64,000 bases of DNA from CAWGUU01 sp963825765 (GCA_963825765.1 CAWGUU010000003.1:310001-374000), one strand, 5' to 3'; positions 36,524 through 46,704 are shown, counted from the stretch's first letter. Made by a program: numbers and translations. Notes: a model not told the origin generated them from the letters alone.

Positions 36524-37009
36524 GTGTACATCTCGGCCAAGGTCGACTACGCGGTCCGGGTTCTCCTGACGTTGGCGGCGGCGCCGCCGGGATCGGCGAT
36601 GAAGGGCGAGACGCTGGCGACGGCGCAGGGCCTGCCCGTCAAGTTCGTCGAGAACACCTTGGCGGAGCTGCGGAGGGCGGGAATCGTCACCAGCAAGCGT
36701 GGTTCCGAAGGCGGCTACCGCCTGGCCCGCCCCGCCGACGAGGTCGCGGTCGCGGACATCTTCCGCATCCTGGAGGGCCCGCTGGCCGAGGTTCGGGGCG
36801 AGCGCCCGGAGGACACGGTGTACATCGGTCCCGCCGAGCACCTCCAGCACGTGTGGGTGGCGGTACGCGCCGCGCTCCGGCTCGTGCTCGAGTCCGTCAC
36901 CCTCGCCGACATCCTGTCCGGGGAGCTGCCCGTGTCGGTCGCAGACCTACTGGCCACGCCCGACGCGTGGGAGCGACGCCCGATGGGACCGGTCCCGCCT
37001 CGAGGTTGA
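36524..37009 (+). CDS. Rrf2-family transcription regulator
   Basis: The 161-residue protein opens VYISAKVDYAVRVLLTLA, the standard Rrf2 first helix, followed by LPVKFVENTLAELRRAGIVTSKRGSEGGYRLAR (recognition helix and wing). It has no cysteines in the usual cluster-binding loop, so it is unlike IscR/NsrR and closer to CymR-type or small-molecule sensing members. Start GTG 36524 gives the conserved N-terminus. Divergent from the TauE/SafE permease and presumably its regulator. Confidence 0.92.
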   Translation: MYISAKVDYAVRVLLTLAAAPPGSAMKGETLATAQGLPVKFVENTLAELRRAGIVTSKRGSEGGYRLARPADEVAVADIFRILEGPLAEVRGERPEDTVYIGPAEHLQHVWVAVRAALRLVLESVTLADILSGELPVSVADLLATPDAWERRPMGPVPPRG

Positions 37010-37042
37010 GTCTGGCAACGGGATTCGCCGACACACGTATCG

Positions 37043-37061
37043 TACACGCTAGGTGTACCAT
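37043..37061 (+). promoter_or_regulatory. vapBC promoter and inverted repeat
   Basis: TACAC-GCTAG-GTGTA forms an inverted repeat (37043-37057). TACCAT (37056-37061) lies 6 nt before the ATG of vapB, fitting a leaderless -10. The repeat overlaps the -10, as expected for autorepression by VapBC. Confidence 0.55.
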
Positions 37062-37067
37062 GCGTGT

Positions 37068-37277
37068 ATGCCCAGGGCCCGTACGAACATCGAGATCGAC
37101 GACGGCTACGTCCGCACGATCATGGACCGCTACGGCGTCCACACCAAGACCGAGGCCGTCGATCTCGCCTTGCGCCATCTGGCGGGTCAGCCGATGACGC
37201 GGGAGGAGGCCCTGGCGATGCGCGGCATGCAGGCCATCGGCGAGGTGCCGCACGACGACACGCCGACTGCCGAGTGA
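37068..37277 (+). CDS. vapB: VapB-type antitoxin
   Basis: The 69-residue protein begins MPRARTNIEIDDGYVRTIMD, with TKTEAVDLALRHLAGQPMT matching the VapB antitoxin family (Arc-like N-terminal DNA-binding part, then toxin-binding tail). An in-frame upstream ATG at 37053 would add five residues but lies within the promoter. It overlaps vapC by 4 nt (GTGA). Confidence 0.9.
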   Translation: MPRARTNIEIDDGYVRTIMDRYGVHTKTEAVDLALRHLAGQPMTREEALAMRGMQAIGEVPHDDTPTAE

Positions 37278-37684
37278 TCCTCGCGGACACGTCCGCCTGG
37301 GTCGAATACGACCGGGCGACTGGCAGTGCCGTCGACCAGCGGCTGACGGAGCTGATCCGTGACGAGGGTCCGCTCGCCGTCACCGAGCCGGTGTTGATGG
37401 AGGTCATGGCCGGCGCGCGTGACGACGAGCGGGAACGAGCCCTCCGTCGGCTTCTCCTGCGCTTCGATCTTCTCGCATTCGATACGGCCGCCGATTTCGA
37501 CGCTGCTGCTCGCATCTACCGGCGATGCCGGCGAGAGGGAGTCACGCCACGGAGGATGGTGGACTGCCTCATCAGCTCCGTGGCCCATCGTCACGAGGCC
37601 ACACTCCTCGCCCAGGACGCTGACCTCTCGAGAATCGCCCGGATTGTCGGGATCGAGCTCGACCAGGCCTCCCTCACAGCCTGA
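37274..37684 (+). CDS. vapC: VapC PIN-domain ribonuclease toxin
   Basis: The 136-residue protein from GTG 37274 opens VILADTSAWVEYDR (first catalytic Asp), with Glu in VTEPVLMEVMAGA and Asp in RRMVDCLISSVA and LLAQDADLSRIA, the complete PIN set. VapC toxins usually cut tRNA anticodon loops or the sarcin-ricin loop of rRNA. Coupled to vapB by overlap. Confidence 0.93.
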   Translation: MILADTSAWVEYDRATGSAVDQRLTELIRDEGPLAVTEPVLMEVMAGARDDERERALRRLLLRFDLLAFDTAADFDAAARIYRRCRREGVTPRRMVDCLISSVAHRHEATLLAQDADLSRIARIVGIELDQASLTA

Positions 37685-37722
37685 CCCGCTCCCGGCGGTA
37701 GGGGCTGCACCCAGCTGCTCGA

Positions 37723-38316
37723 TCACTCGAACAGGATTTTCAGGGCCACGATGAGGATCCCGACCAGGAGGGTGCGGGTGGCGCCCCAGAGCTGGTTGCG
37801 CAGGTGGTCGTGGCGCATCCGCCCTGCCACCCAGCCCCACACTCCGAGCGACAGCAGGGCCAGCCACATGGCCAGGAAGAGAGCCGAGGCCGTATCGAGC
37901 ACCTCGACGGCGGCAAGCACGAGCGGCGCCAGCAGCAACGCCGCGACCGCCAGCACCGGCCAGCACCCGCGGGCGAGGTCCCGCACGCAGGCCTTCTTGC
38001 CGTCGACGACGGTCCCGTCCCCCGCGGGCCGCCCCCGCCCGATGCGCTCAGCCAGCGTGGCGGCGTAGACGTCGGCGAAGAAGAGGACGAGGGCGGTGCC
38101 GACGACGCTGAGGATGGCGTCGACCGCGCCGGGTTCCCTCTCGCTGAGGACGACCAGGGCGGCGAGCATCACGATGGTGGAATAGACCGTCACCCGGAGC
38201 TGCTCGATCTTGCGCTCGACCGTGTGCGGCTCGTCCCCCGACCCGGCGGAAATGCGGGCGGCGCTGCGGGCGGTGCGGTCGATGTACCGGACCCTACCGC
38301 CGTGGACGACGAGCAC
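37723..38316 (-). CDS. hypothetical four-helix membrane protein
   Basis: About 197 residues from GTG 38316; the frame is open to 38367. Four hydrophobic segments are clear: VYSTIVMLAALVVLS, ILSVVGTALVLFFADVYAATL, GCWPVLAVAALLLAPLVLAAV and ASALFLAMWLALLSLGVWGWV. No catalytic motif. It is 25 nt downstream of the GlmS-like gene on the same strand, so it may be in that transcript. Family not recognised. Confidence 0.7.
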   Translation of the reverse strand: MLVVHGGRVRYIDRTARSAARISAGSGDEPHTVERKIEQLRVTVYSTIVMLAALVVLSEREPGAVDAILSVVGTALVLFFADVYAATLAERIGRGRPAGDGTVVDGKKACVRDLARGCWPVLAVAALLLAPLVLAAVEVLDTASALFLAMWLALLSLGVWGWVAGRMRHDHLRNQLWGATRTLLVGILIVALKILFE

Positions 38317-38341
38317 GCCGAGGACAGGGGGCGCTACAGGA

Positions 38342-41300
38342 TCAGGCTCGCCGCCAGCTCTCGGCAAGGTCCAGCACCGGCGCCACCAGCAGGTCGACGA
38401 CCGATATCTCGCCCAGGAGATCCTCGTCGAGCTCCGGCTCGGTCTCGGTGACGGCGTTGACCAGCGCCTCGAAGCGCTTTACGCGGTAGCCGGCCAGCAC
38501 CTGGCGGGCCACGTCGGCGGGCAGCGAGTCGTGCAGGCGCACGTGCAGCAGCGTCAGCCCGACGGACTGCCGGCCCTTGGTCTCCGGCACCAGCACGACC
38601 GTGCGACCGTCGCGGAGACCGACGGCGACGGTGACCTCCCGCGTGTCGAGCGCCCCCCGCTTGGTGCCCCGCAGGGTCGGGTCGGTGTCGGTCCGGGACG
38701 GGATCCCTACCGCGGACCCGCCCTGGTCGACGACGTGGATCGTCGCCTTTCCCCCGACGTCGCCGTCCACCCGGTACCGGGTGTAGCCGGAGACCTCGGC
38801 CACGGCCGGGTCAAGGGCGGCGAGGGTGCGCAGGGCGCGGTAGCTGAGCCGGTCGAGGATCGGCGCCGCGGCCAGCACGGCCTGGACGAACGACGTCCGC
38901 AGCAGGGCGTCCTGGGAGCGGGAGATGCCGACCGTGACGGTCTTGGCCTGGTGTTTGATGGCGTCGATGGGCCGGGACAGCTCGTCGATGCCCCGGCTGA
39001 GGGCGTCGGATAGGTCCTGCAGGACGGCGCCCGGCGAGGCCGTCCTGCCGAACTCGACCTCGTAGGCCTCGAGGGGCAGGACGCCCGCCGCGTACTGCAG
39101 CAGCGACGACAGCCGCACCGCCGTGCTGGCCTCCAGGTGGCCGTTGTACTCGCCCGCCCGCAGCCCCCTGAAGAACTCGCACGCCGGGACCCGGATGCGC
39201 CCGGCCAGCCTGTCGAACAAGCCGTTCAGCCCGTTCAGGCCGACCAGGCCGTCACCCGCCGGGACGTCGGCCACCGCCTCCTCCACGCTGGCCCGGGCCT
39301 GGCGCAGCGGGCGGGCCTGGGCGTCGATGGCCCGCGCCGCGTGGTACCCGAACAGGTGGCCCACCATCACCGACAGCACGAAGGCGAGCGACGGGTGCAC
39401 GGCCGGGACGGTGATCACGTGGAGGGCGGACGTGAACGGGTGCCCGCCCTCGGTGGCGATGACCACCGGCGCCGCCTTGTGGGCCCGGTAGATGGCCACC
39501 TCCTTGGCCACGTCGTCGGCGTTGCCACCGGTGAGGCCGGCGGCGCAGACGAGGATCAGCGGCTCCGAGGACAGGTCGATGTGCTTCTTGTCCTCGGTGG
39601 TGTCGCAGGCGATGGCCTTGTAGCAGAGCTCGGAGAGCTTGATCCGGATCTCGGCCGCCGCCACCCGGTTGGCGCCCGACCCGACGACGGCCCAGTACCG
39701 GCGGCCGGGGGCCGTGCCCCGGGCCACCTCGGCCACGACGTCGCTGCCGGCCAGCACTCGTTCCATCGCCTCGGGCAGGGCCCGGAGGCCGGCGAGCAGC
39801 TCGTGGGCGTCCTCCTCCTTGCCCGCGCCGGCGGCGTCGGCCAGGGCCACGGCCAGGATCACGCCCGCCGCCACCTGCGAGTAGAAGGCCTTGGTTGACG
39901 CCACGCTCATCTCCACGTCCCGCCCGTCCGACGTGTAGAGGACGCCGTCGGACTTGGCCACCAACTCGCTGTTGCGGCGGTTCACGATGCCGACGACGGT
40001 GGCGCCCCGACCGCGCACCAGGTCGACGGTGCGGTTCGTGTCGGTGGTCGTCCCCGACTGGCTCACGGCGATCACCAGGCAGTCGGACATGTCGTCGTCG
40101 AGGGCGAAGCCCGACAGCTCGGTGGCCGGCGTGGCGCTGACCAGGAACGGCGTCGGCGCCCCCGCGAGAGCCCGCTCCACCGACACCGCCACTGCCTGGG
40201 CCGCCACCGCCGCGGTGCCCTGACCGATGACGAGGACACGCCGGATCTCGCCGTTGGCCAACCGGTCGCGCAAACCGGGCGCCAGGGTGGCGTCGCCCAG
40301 CTGCACCGACAGCCGTCCCGCCCGCTCCCGCACCTTGCCCCGGAGGGTCTTGCGGATCGACAGCGGCGACTCGGAGATCTCCTTGAGGAGGAAATGGGGG
40401 TAGCCCCGACGGTCGATGTCGCGCGTGGTGATCTCGGCCTCGCACCGCTCGCCCGCCTCGACCGGCACCGGGCGACCGTCGTAGGCGAACCGGGCGATCC
40501 CCTCGATGGTGCCGGCCCCGGCCGCGTCGAGCACCGCGATCTGGCCGCCGGTGGCCTCGCCGTCAAGCCGGAGGTAGGTGGACGTCTCCTCCACCAGGCC
40601 GTAGGGCTCGCTGGCCACCACGAAGGCGTCCTCGGCCAGGCCGACGTAGAGGCCCTGGCCGCTCCCCCGCTGGGCCAGCAGCAGGCGGTCGGGGGCGGCG
40701 GCGACCTGGGCCGACACCACGACCGACCCCTCGAAGCTGGCCACCGTGGCCCGGAAGGCGTCCTCCAGGCCCTCACCCGCGGCGAGGCGGCGGGAGACCA
40801 GGGCGGGTATGACCTTGGCGTCGGTGGTGATCTCGTCGGGGATGGCCAGGCCCTCGGCGGCCCGCAGCGCGGCGTGGTTGTCGACGTCGCCGTTGAGGGC
40901 GGCGACCACGTAGGGCCTGTCGTCGTCGGTGGGGCCGCCGTCGGCACCACGGTCGGCGGCGGTGGGGCCGTCCTCCTCCTGGTTCAGCGGGTGGGCGTTG
41001 GCCTCGGAGATGATGCCGACGCTGGCCCACCGGGTGTGGCCCATCACCGCCACGCGGGCACCCTCGGCCTGCACCGCCATGCGGAGCAGGTCGTCGCCGG
41101 CGATGGCGTCCCGCAGGTGGGACACGTTGTCCCCCAGCTCCCCCACCTCGGCCGCCACCTTGTAGACCAGGCTCAGCCGGCCCAGCGGCGTCCTCACCGC
41201 CATCGAGGTGAACAGGCTGTCGTCGGTGCGCCCGGCCAGGAGGCGGCGGACGGCGGGGCTGTCCAGGTCGAGCCCGTGGGCGTCGACCAGCACGTGGACG

Positions 41301-41815
41301 CCGGCCGAGTCCCGGCCCCGCACCTCGAGGCGGCCGATGGCGGCCAGCGCGACCTGGATGGACAGGTAGGCGTCGACGGCCGACGCCCCCGGCGCCGGCC
41401 CGGCCAGGTCGGCGACCGCCCGCGCCGTGCCCAGCCGGTCGACCCGGATGGCCCACACCACGTCCTTGAGGGCCACCAGCGCGGCGTTGAGCCCTTCGAC
41501 GTCGGAGACGCCGTCGACCCCGTCGGCGTCGAGAGCCTCCTCGATGCGGACCACCGCCAGGTCCAGCCGCTCGCTCTGCCGGTCGAACTCGCCGATCATG
41601 TTCGGGTCGGCGAGCAGGCATCTCACGCCGGGGCTGCCCCGCAGGGCCTGGTCGACGGCCTGGAGCCGCTCCACCGTCCGACCCAGGGCGGCGGGGTCCC
41701 GAAGGTCGGCAGCGTCGAGGTCGCGGCCGGCCGCGGCGAGCTCGTCCAGAACCCGGTCGGGTTCGGGCAGGGGCCGCCGCGCCGGGCGGCGCAGGACTGC
41801 GACGATGCCGCACAC
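38342..41815 (-). CDS. giant GlmS-like SIS-domain amidotransferase with split glutaminase domain
   Basis: The 1157-residue protein is nearly twice GlmS length (about 610). It opens MCGIVAVLRR with the N-terminal nucleophile Cys2, but about 150 residues of helical sequence separate this from the rest of the glutaminase domain: GRLEVRGRDSAGVHV (161), GHTRWASVG (259) and ALNGDVDNH (307). SIS domains follow: VLVIGQGTAAVAAQA, VIAVSQSGTTTDTNR, EMSVASTKAFYSQ, and KLSELCYKAIACDTTEDKKH. Beyond about 830 there is an unrecognised 320-residue C-terminal domain in place of the usual GlmS tail. An amino-sugar-phosphate synthase or isomerase role is likely, but the substrate may differ from fructose-6-P. 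Confidence 0.85.
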   Translation of the reverse strand: MCGIVAVLRRPARRPLPEPDRVLDELAAAGRDLDAADLRDPAALGRTVERLQAVDQALRGSPGVRCLLADPNMIGEFDRQSERLDLAVVRIEEALDADGVDGVSDVEGLNAALVALKDVVWAIRVDRLGTARAVADLAGPAPGASAVDAYLSIQVALAAIGRLEVRGRDSAGVHVLVDAHGLDLDSPAVRRLLAGRTDDSLFTSMAVRTPLGRLSLVYKVAAEVGELGDNVSHLRDAIAGDDLLRMAVQAEGARVAVMGHTRWASVGIISEANAHPLNQEEDGPTAADRGADGGPTDDDRPYVVAALNGDVDNHAALRAAEGLAIPDEITTDAKVIPALVSRRLAAGEGLEDAFRATVASFEGSVVVSAQVAAAPDRLLLAQRGSGQGLYVGLAEDAFVVASEPYGLVEETSTYLRLDGEATGGQIAVLDAAGAGTIEGIARFAYDGRPVPVEAGERCEAEITTRDIDRRGYPHFLLKEISESPLSIRKTLRGKVRERAGRLSVQLGDATLAPGLRDRLANGEIRRVLVIGQGTAAVAAQAVAVSVERALAGAPTPFLVSATPATELSGFALDDDMSDCLVIAVSQSGTTTDTNRTVDLVRGRGATVVGIVNRRNSELVAKSDGVLYTSDGRDVEMSVASTKAFYSQVAAGVILAVALADAAGAGKEEDAHELLAGLRALPEAMERVLAGSDVVAEVARGTAPGRRYWAVVGSGANRVAAAEIRIKLSELCYKAIACDTTEDKKHIDLSSEPLILVCAAGLTGGNADDVAKEVAIYRAHKAAPVVIATEGGHPFTSALHVITVPAVHPSLAFVLSVMVGHLFGYHAARAIDAQARPLRQARASVEEAVADVPAGDGLVGLNGLNGLFDRLAGRIRVPACEFFRGLRAGEYNGHLEASTAVRLSSLLQYAAGVLPLEAYEVEFGRTASPGAVLQDLSDALSRGIDELSRPIDAIKHQAKTVTVGISRSQDALLRTSFVQAVLAAAPILDRLSYRALRTLAALDPAVAEVSGYTRYRVDGDVGGKATIHVVDQGGSAVGIPSRTDTDPTLRGTKRGALDTREVTVAVGLRDGRTVVLVPETKGRQSVGLTLLHVRLHDSLPADVARQVLAGYRVKRFEALVNAVTETEPELDEDLLGEISVVDLLVAPVLDLAESWRRA

Positions 41816-41863
41816 GGCCCCGAGGGTAGAGCGAAGACGGGCCCTACGACCGCCGCGGCACGG

Positions 41864-42547
41864 TCAGGAGGTGAAGGCGCAGACGACGGTGGATCTGGCG
41901 AACTGGCTCACCGCCGCCGGGTTGTCGCCGCGGAAGCCCCACGATTGACCGCTCGGGACCGACCCGATCAGGTCGACCGCCGACTGACCGCCGAGGATGC
42001 CCCATCCCGCGGAGATCGCAGTCTTCCCGCTCGGGCAGTCGACGAAGAAGTCCTTGGTCTCGAACGCCTCGAACACGATGTCTCCGCTCGCCACGACCTC
42101 GTAGCCGGACACGCCCGCCGGGCCGGCGGGACCGGCCGGCCCCTTGCAGGCGGGGTTGGTCGGCAGGCACGCCGCGCCCTGCGGACCTGTCGGCCCAGTG
42201 GCGCCCGTCGCGCCGGCTGCGCCGGTGGCGCCAGTCGCGCCCGTGGCACCAGTCGCGCCTGTCGCGCCGGTCGCGCCCTTGGGCCCTGCCGGACCCGTCG
42301 GGCCGACGGGCCCCTGCGGGCCGGTCTGGTTGATGTTCACGAGGGTGAACCCGCTGGGGCAGACGTTCGTGGGCGTCAGGAAGACGGGCTTGAGCGCCTG
42401 GGCGGTGTTCGGGTAGCAGGTGTGGAAGACCCCGTTGTCGGGGATGCCAGCGGCCGCAGCCTGGACGAATCCGGCAGCAGCGGCGCCCACTGCAAGCGCT
42501 CCAGCGAGCACGAGAGCGGATCGAAACGGACGACGGATGGTAGTCAT
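41864..42547 (-). CDS. secreted collagen-like repeat protein
   Basis: The 227-residue protein has a signal peptide (RSALVLAGALAVGAAAAGFVQAAAA, cleaved near 33), a short domain with two cysteines (FHTCYPNTAQ, TNVCPSGFTLV), a Gly-X-Y run from about 77 to 125 (GPQGPVGPTGPAG, repeated GAT, then GPTGPQG), a second short GPAGPAGPAG block, and a globular end with paired cysteines (FFVDCPSGKTAISAGWG; STVVCAFTS). The Gly-X-Y part should trimerise the end domain outside the cell. Preceded by GGGAGC. Repeat number is likely variable. Confidence 0.88.
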   Translation of the reverse strand: MTTIRRPFRSALVLAGALAVGAAAAGFVQAAAAGIPDNGVFHTCYPNTAQALKPVFLTPTNVCPSGFTLVNINQTGPQGPVGPTGPAGPKGATGATGATGATGATGATGAAGATGATGPTGPQGAACLPTNPACKGPAGPAGPAGVSGYEVVASGDIVFEAFETKDFFVDCPSGKTAISAGWGILGGQSAVDLIGSVPSGQSWGFRGDNPAAVSQFARSTVVCAFTS

Positions 42548-42715
42548 GGCGCTCCCTTGAGTCAGGCCGCCGTGTGGTTGGGCGAACGCTAGCCGTGGCC
42601 GGGATCGGTCGTGGGCGCGGCGCATGGGCCGGGCACCGGTGAGTTCCGGCCGTGGCGGGCGTCCTACTCCCGGCACGCGCGCCGCGCCGGGATTCGACAG
42701 ATGAGGAGCCGTTCG

Positions 42716-43720
<1,005 letters not shown>

Positions 43721-44001
43721 CCCGCACACCTCGCCGCACAGCCCGGCCAGGTCGAGAAGCTCCGTCAACGGGCAGCTGGCGTCCCGCAGCCGGATCGCGC
43801 AGCCCAGCCGCCGGGCAGCCAGCTGCAGGCGGGCCAGCGCGTCGACGACCGACATGTCGGGACATCCGTCACATCGCAGCGGCCAGCTGGCCAGCTCGGC
43901 ATGACCACGGACGAGGACGACCGTGGCGTGGAGTTCGTGTCGCACCACATCGGTTAGGACGACGGCGGGTCATCGGACTCATCGGCCCACCGGGCCTGCG
44001 C

Positions 44002-45336
44002 TCAGCGGTCCGAGCCTTCGGCATACATGTCGAGCGTCGCCGCGTACCGCTCCGCGAAGCGGGCGACTCCCTCGGCGTCGAACTGGGGATGGCGGTACCG
44101 GTAGGCGACGTGCATGCGCCCGGCCGTCGTCACCGTCCCGATGGAAAGGCCCAGCGGCATCCGGCAGGGGGCGCTGAACCACATCTCCGTGGTCTCGCCG
44201 ACGTCGGGCCCGAACGACGGCGGCTCGTCGATCTTGCCGAGGTTGGAGAGCAGGGCGGTGTCGACCAGCCGGTCGCCGGAGAACCGGGCCAGCGGCGCCA
44301 CGGTGTGCTTGGCCCACACCGGCACGGCGGGGAGACCGCCCAGCAGCTCGATGAGGGCGGCACCGGTGCCGCCCTCCTTGATGCGCGTGCTCTTTTCGGC
44401 GATGGCCTCGAGCAGGGTGTCCGGGTTCTCCCGCTCACCTTGCGACGTGGCCACCCGGACGTTGAGCGAGAAGTTCCCCGCCATTTCCTCCCACCACTCC
44501 TTCGGCCTGAGGTTGACCGGCATCATCACCCCGACGCGGCGGCTGATCTGGCCGTGCTCCTCGTTCCATCCGGCGAGGGCCAGGTGCAGGGCGGCGAGGA
44601 GCACGTCGTTCACGGTTCCGCTCTGCACGGTGGCCAGCGCCTTGGTGGTCTCGGGCGAGAGGCTCACGTGGTGGAAGCCGTATCCCGGCTTCTCCGACCC
44701 CCCGTCGACGGCGAGATCGGCCGTCGGCTGCACCTCGTCGCGCAGCTTGTCGAGCAGGGTCATGACCCGCCGGCCCCGTTCGGCGGTGTCGTCGGCGGCC
44801 AGGCTCTCGCGCAGGTCCGTCGTGGCCTCCAGGTCGAGGTCGGGCAGCGGGTCGGGCAGGCCCCAGTACGACCTCGCCAGGGAGCGCAGGATGCGTAGGG
44901 TCCCGAAGCCGTCGATGGCGGCGTGCTTGACGTTGAGCATGACCAGGTCGCCGTCCGGGTGCCGGGCCAGTCGCACCCGCAGCGGCGGCGACTCCACCAG
45001 CGGGACGGAGATGCTCTGCAGGTCGGCACGGGCCGCGTCGAGGGCGGCGTCGTCGGGGCAGTCGACCACCGAGAACGGGTCGAGGTCGGGGACGTGGGTG
45101 ATCTCCCACTGGAACCGCCTGTCGCGTCGCCGGGGCGGGGCCATCCGGGCCCTGGCCATGGGATGGCGGGCCAGCGCCTCGGACAGGGCGGCCCGAAGGC
45201 GGGACTCGTCGAGAGCACCCTCGACCCGGACCTCGAGCTGGACGCTCCACGGCTCGACCTCGTTGTCGAGCAGGTAGACGGCCTCGTCGATGACGCTGAA
45301 GGGCACCCGCCGCTCGCAGGTGGACTCGCGGCTCAC
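44002..45336 (-). CDS. condensation-domain acyltransferase (WS/DGAT or PapA-like)
   Basis: The 444-residue protein from GTG 45336 carries the acyltransferase motif VKHAAIDGFGTLRIL (HxxxDG near 158), MMPVNLRPKEWWEEMAGNFSLNV (the PLxxW/DFG-region equivalent) and SNLGKIDEP. Enzymes of this fold make wax esters, triacylglycerol or acylated polyketides/sugars. The HxxxDG is complete, so it should be active. GAGGGG lies about 9 nt upstream of the start. It diverges from an alpha/beta hydrolase across a 15-bp minisatellite. Confidence 0.85.
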   Translation of the reverse strand: MSRESTCERRVPFSVIDEAVYLLDNEVEPWSVQLEVRVEGALDESRLRAALSEALARHPMARARMAPPRRRDRRFQWEITHVPDLDPFSVVDCPDDAALDAARADLQSISVPLVESPPLRVRLARHPDGDLVMLNVKHAAIDGFGTLRILRSLARSYWGLPDPLPDLDLEATTDLRESLAADDTAERGRRVMTLLDKLRDEVQPTADLAVDGGSEKPGYGFHHVSLSPETTKALATVQSGTVNDVLLAALHLALAGWNEEHGQISRRVGVMMPVNLRPKEWWEEMAGNFSLNVRVATSQGERENPDTLLEAIAEKSTRIKEGGTGAALIELLGGLPAVPVWAKHTVAPLARFSGDRLVDTALLSNLGKIDEPPSFGPDVGETTEMWFSAPCRMPLGLSIGTVTTAGRMHVAYRYRHPQFDAEGVARFAERYAATLDMYAEGSDR

Positions 45337-45337
45337 C

Positions 45338-45412
45338 GGCCGCCCCTCGACTGGCCACCCCTCGTTTGGCCACCCCTCGTTTGGCCGCCCCTCATGTGGC
45401 CGCCCGTCGGTT
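45338..45412. repeat. five tandem 15-bp units between divergent genes
   Basis: Units at 45338, 45353, 45368, 45383 and 45398, all starting GGCC[AG]CCC. Units 2 and 3 are identical (GGCCACCCCTCGTTT); the others differ by 3-5 bases. The array covers the upstream ends of both neighbouring genes, including the acyltransferase ribosome-binding site. Copy number may vary and alter expression. Confidence 0.85.
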
Positions 45413-45423
45413 GGATCACGATC

Positions 45424-46488
45424 ATGACGGATCCCTTCCCCGTCGGGCTCCTCGCCACCAGGCGTTTTCGCATGGAAGGGGAGCCGACGGCCGTCGGCGG
45501 GAAGGATGTGGGTGTGAGACAGGGACTTCGGTCGGCGGGGCATCTGCTGTGGGTGGGACGCCACGACCCCGAGGTGCCGACGCCGCCGCCCGATCTGCCG
45601 CCGTCGAAGGTCCTGTGGGTGCCCGATCGGGGCGAGGTGTTCCTGCGCGACCAGGACGGCCCGGCGTCGGCGTTGCCGGTGCTCCTCCTCCACGGCTGGA
45701 CGGCGTCGGCCGACACGACGTGGTTCTCGGTGTACCCGGCCCTGGCCGGCCGGCACCGGCTGGTGGCCGTCGACCAGCGGGGCCATGGGAGGGGCATCCG
45801 CTCCGAGGAGCCGTTCTCGTTGGAGGCGTGCGCCGACGACGCCGCCGGGCTGCTGGAGCTGCTGGGCATCCGCCGGGCGATCGTCGTCGGGTACTCCATG
45901 GGCGGGGCGGTCGGGTTGCTGCTGTGGCGGCGGCACCCCCAGCTGGTGGCCGGTCTGGTGATGTGCGGGACGGCTTTGGAATGGCGGTCGACGCCAAGGG
46001 AGCGGCTGCTGTGGAAGTCGCTCGGCGTCTTCGAGCTGGCCCTGCGGTTGGGCACCGGCGACGGCTTCGTCCAGCGCTACCTCCACTACGCCGTCGCCCA
46101 CACCCCCGAGGTGGCCGAGCTGCGGGCCTGGGTCGGAGGGGAGTTCAAGCGCGGCTACGACCGCGACATCGCCGCCGCCGGGGTCTGCCTCTCCCGCTTC
46201 GACGCCAGACCGTTCGTCGACGACATCGACGTGCCGTGCGCCAGCGTCGTGACCGAACGCGACCGGCTGGTGCGGGCCAAGGAGCAGCTGGAGCTGGCCG
46301 AGGCCCTGCACGCGCCGGTCTTCACGGTGGATGGCGACCACGACGCCCCGCTGGTGCGGCCCAAGGAGTTCTCGACGGCGGTCGTGGACGCGGTGGCGAC
46401 GGTGGCGGAGGGGTGTGGCGCTGGGCACGGAGCCGCAGGGGTCGAGTACACGGGAACCCCGACATCAGGTGAAACACAGATCCTCTGA
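45424..46488 (+). CDS. alpha/beta hydrolase
   Basis: Up to 354 residues from ATG 45424; GTG 45514 (VRQGLRSAGHLLWVGRH), 8 nt after GGAAGGAT, would give 324 and is the more protein-like start. Fold markers: LLLHGWTASADTTW (oxyanion HGW), VDQRGHGRG, nucleophile elbow VVGYSMGGAVG, acidic residue in VTERDRLV and His in VDGDHDAPL. Substrate unknown; a lipid ester is plausible beside the acyltransferase. Confidence 0.9.
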   Translation: MTDPFPVGLLATRRFRMEGEPTAVGGKDVGVRQGLRSAGHLLWVGRHDPEVPTPPPDLPPSKVLWVPDRGEVFLRDQDGPASALPVLLLHGWTASADTTWFSVYPALAGRHRLVAVDQRGHGRGIRSEEPFSLEACADDAAGLLELLGIRRAIVVGYSMGGAVGLLLWRRHPQLVAGLVMCGTALEWRSTPRERLLWKSLGVFELALRLGTGDGFVQRYLHYAVAHTPEVAELRAWVGGEFKRGYDRDIAAAGVCLSRFDARPFVDDIDVPCASVVTERDRLVRAKEQLELAEALHAPVFTVDGDHDAPLVRPKEFSTAVVDAVATVAEGCGAGHGAAGVEYTGTPTSGETQIL

Positions 46489-46704
46489 GCGGTGGCGGTC
46501 GACTGGTTCCGCGGCCTCCTAGGCATCGGAGTAGGGACGCTCAGGTCAGCGTGTCAGCGGTTCCCTCACCGCGTGGGGCGTGTTCCAGCCCGGCACGAGA
46601 CCTTCCGCCTGTGCGCGAACATCGGGCCGAGGGCCCCGAACCGGTCCTTTGGCGGCGAACGATTTGATGCGTCCTGCAAGAAGATTTCGCCCCGTCTCGG
46701 CTGG
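46489..46704. other. intergenic region at the edge of a lower-GC stretch
   Basis: 216 bp with visibly lower GC than the flanks. The two neighbouring genes converge here, but I see no strong terminator hairpin. One short plus-strand frame (46492-46800) lacks a ribosome-binding site and overlaps the next gene antisense, so I do not call it. Confidence 0.35.

Noticed and set aside
42180..42330. Dense short tandem repeats
   Set aside because: They encode the Gly-X-Y collagen-like run of a secreted protein, so coding explains them.
45338..45412. Possible CRISPR array
   Set aside because: Units are 15 bp, directly abutting with no spacers, and no cas genes are present.
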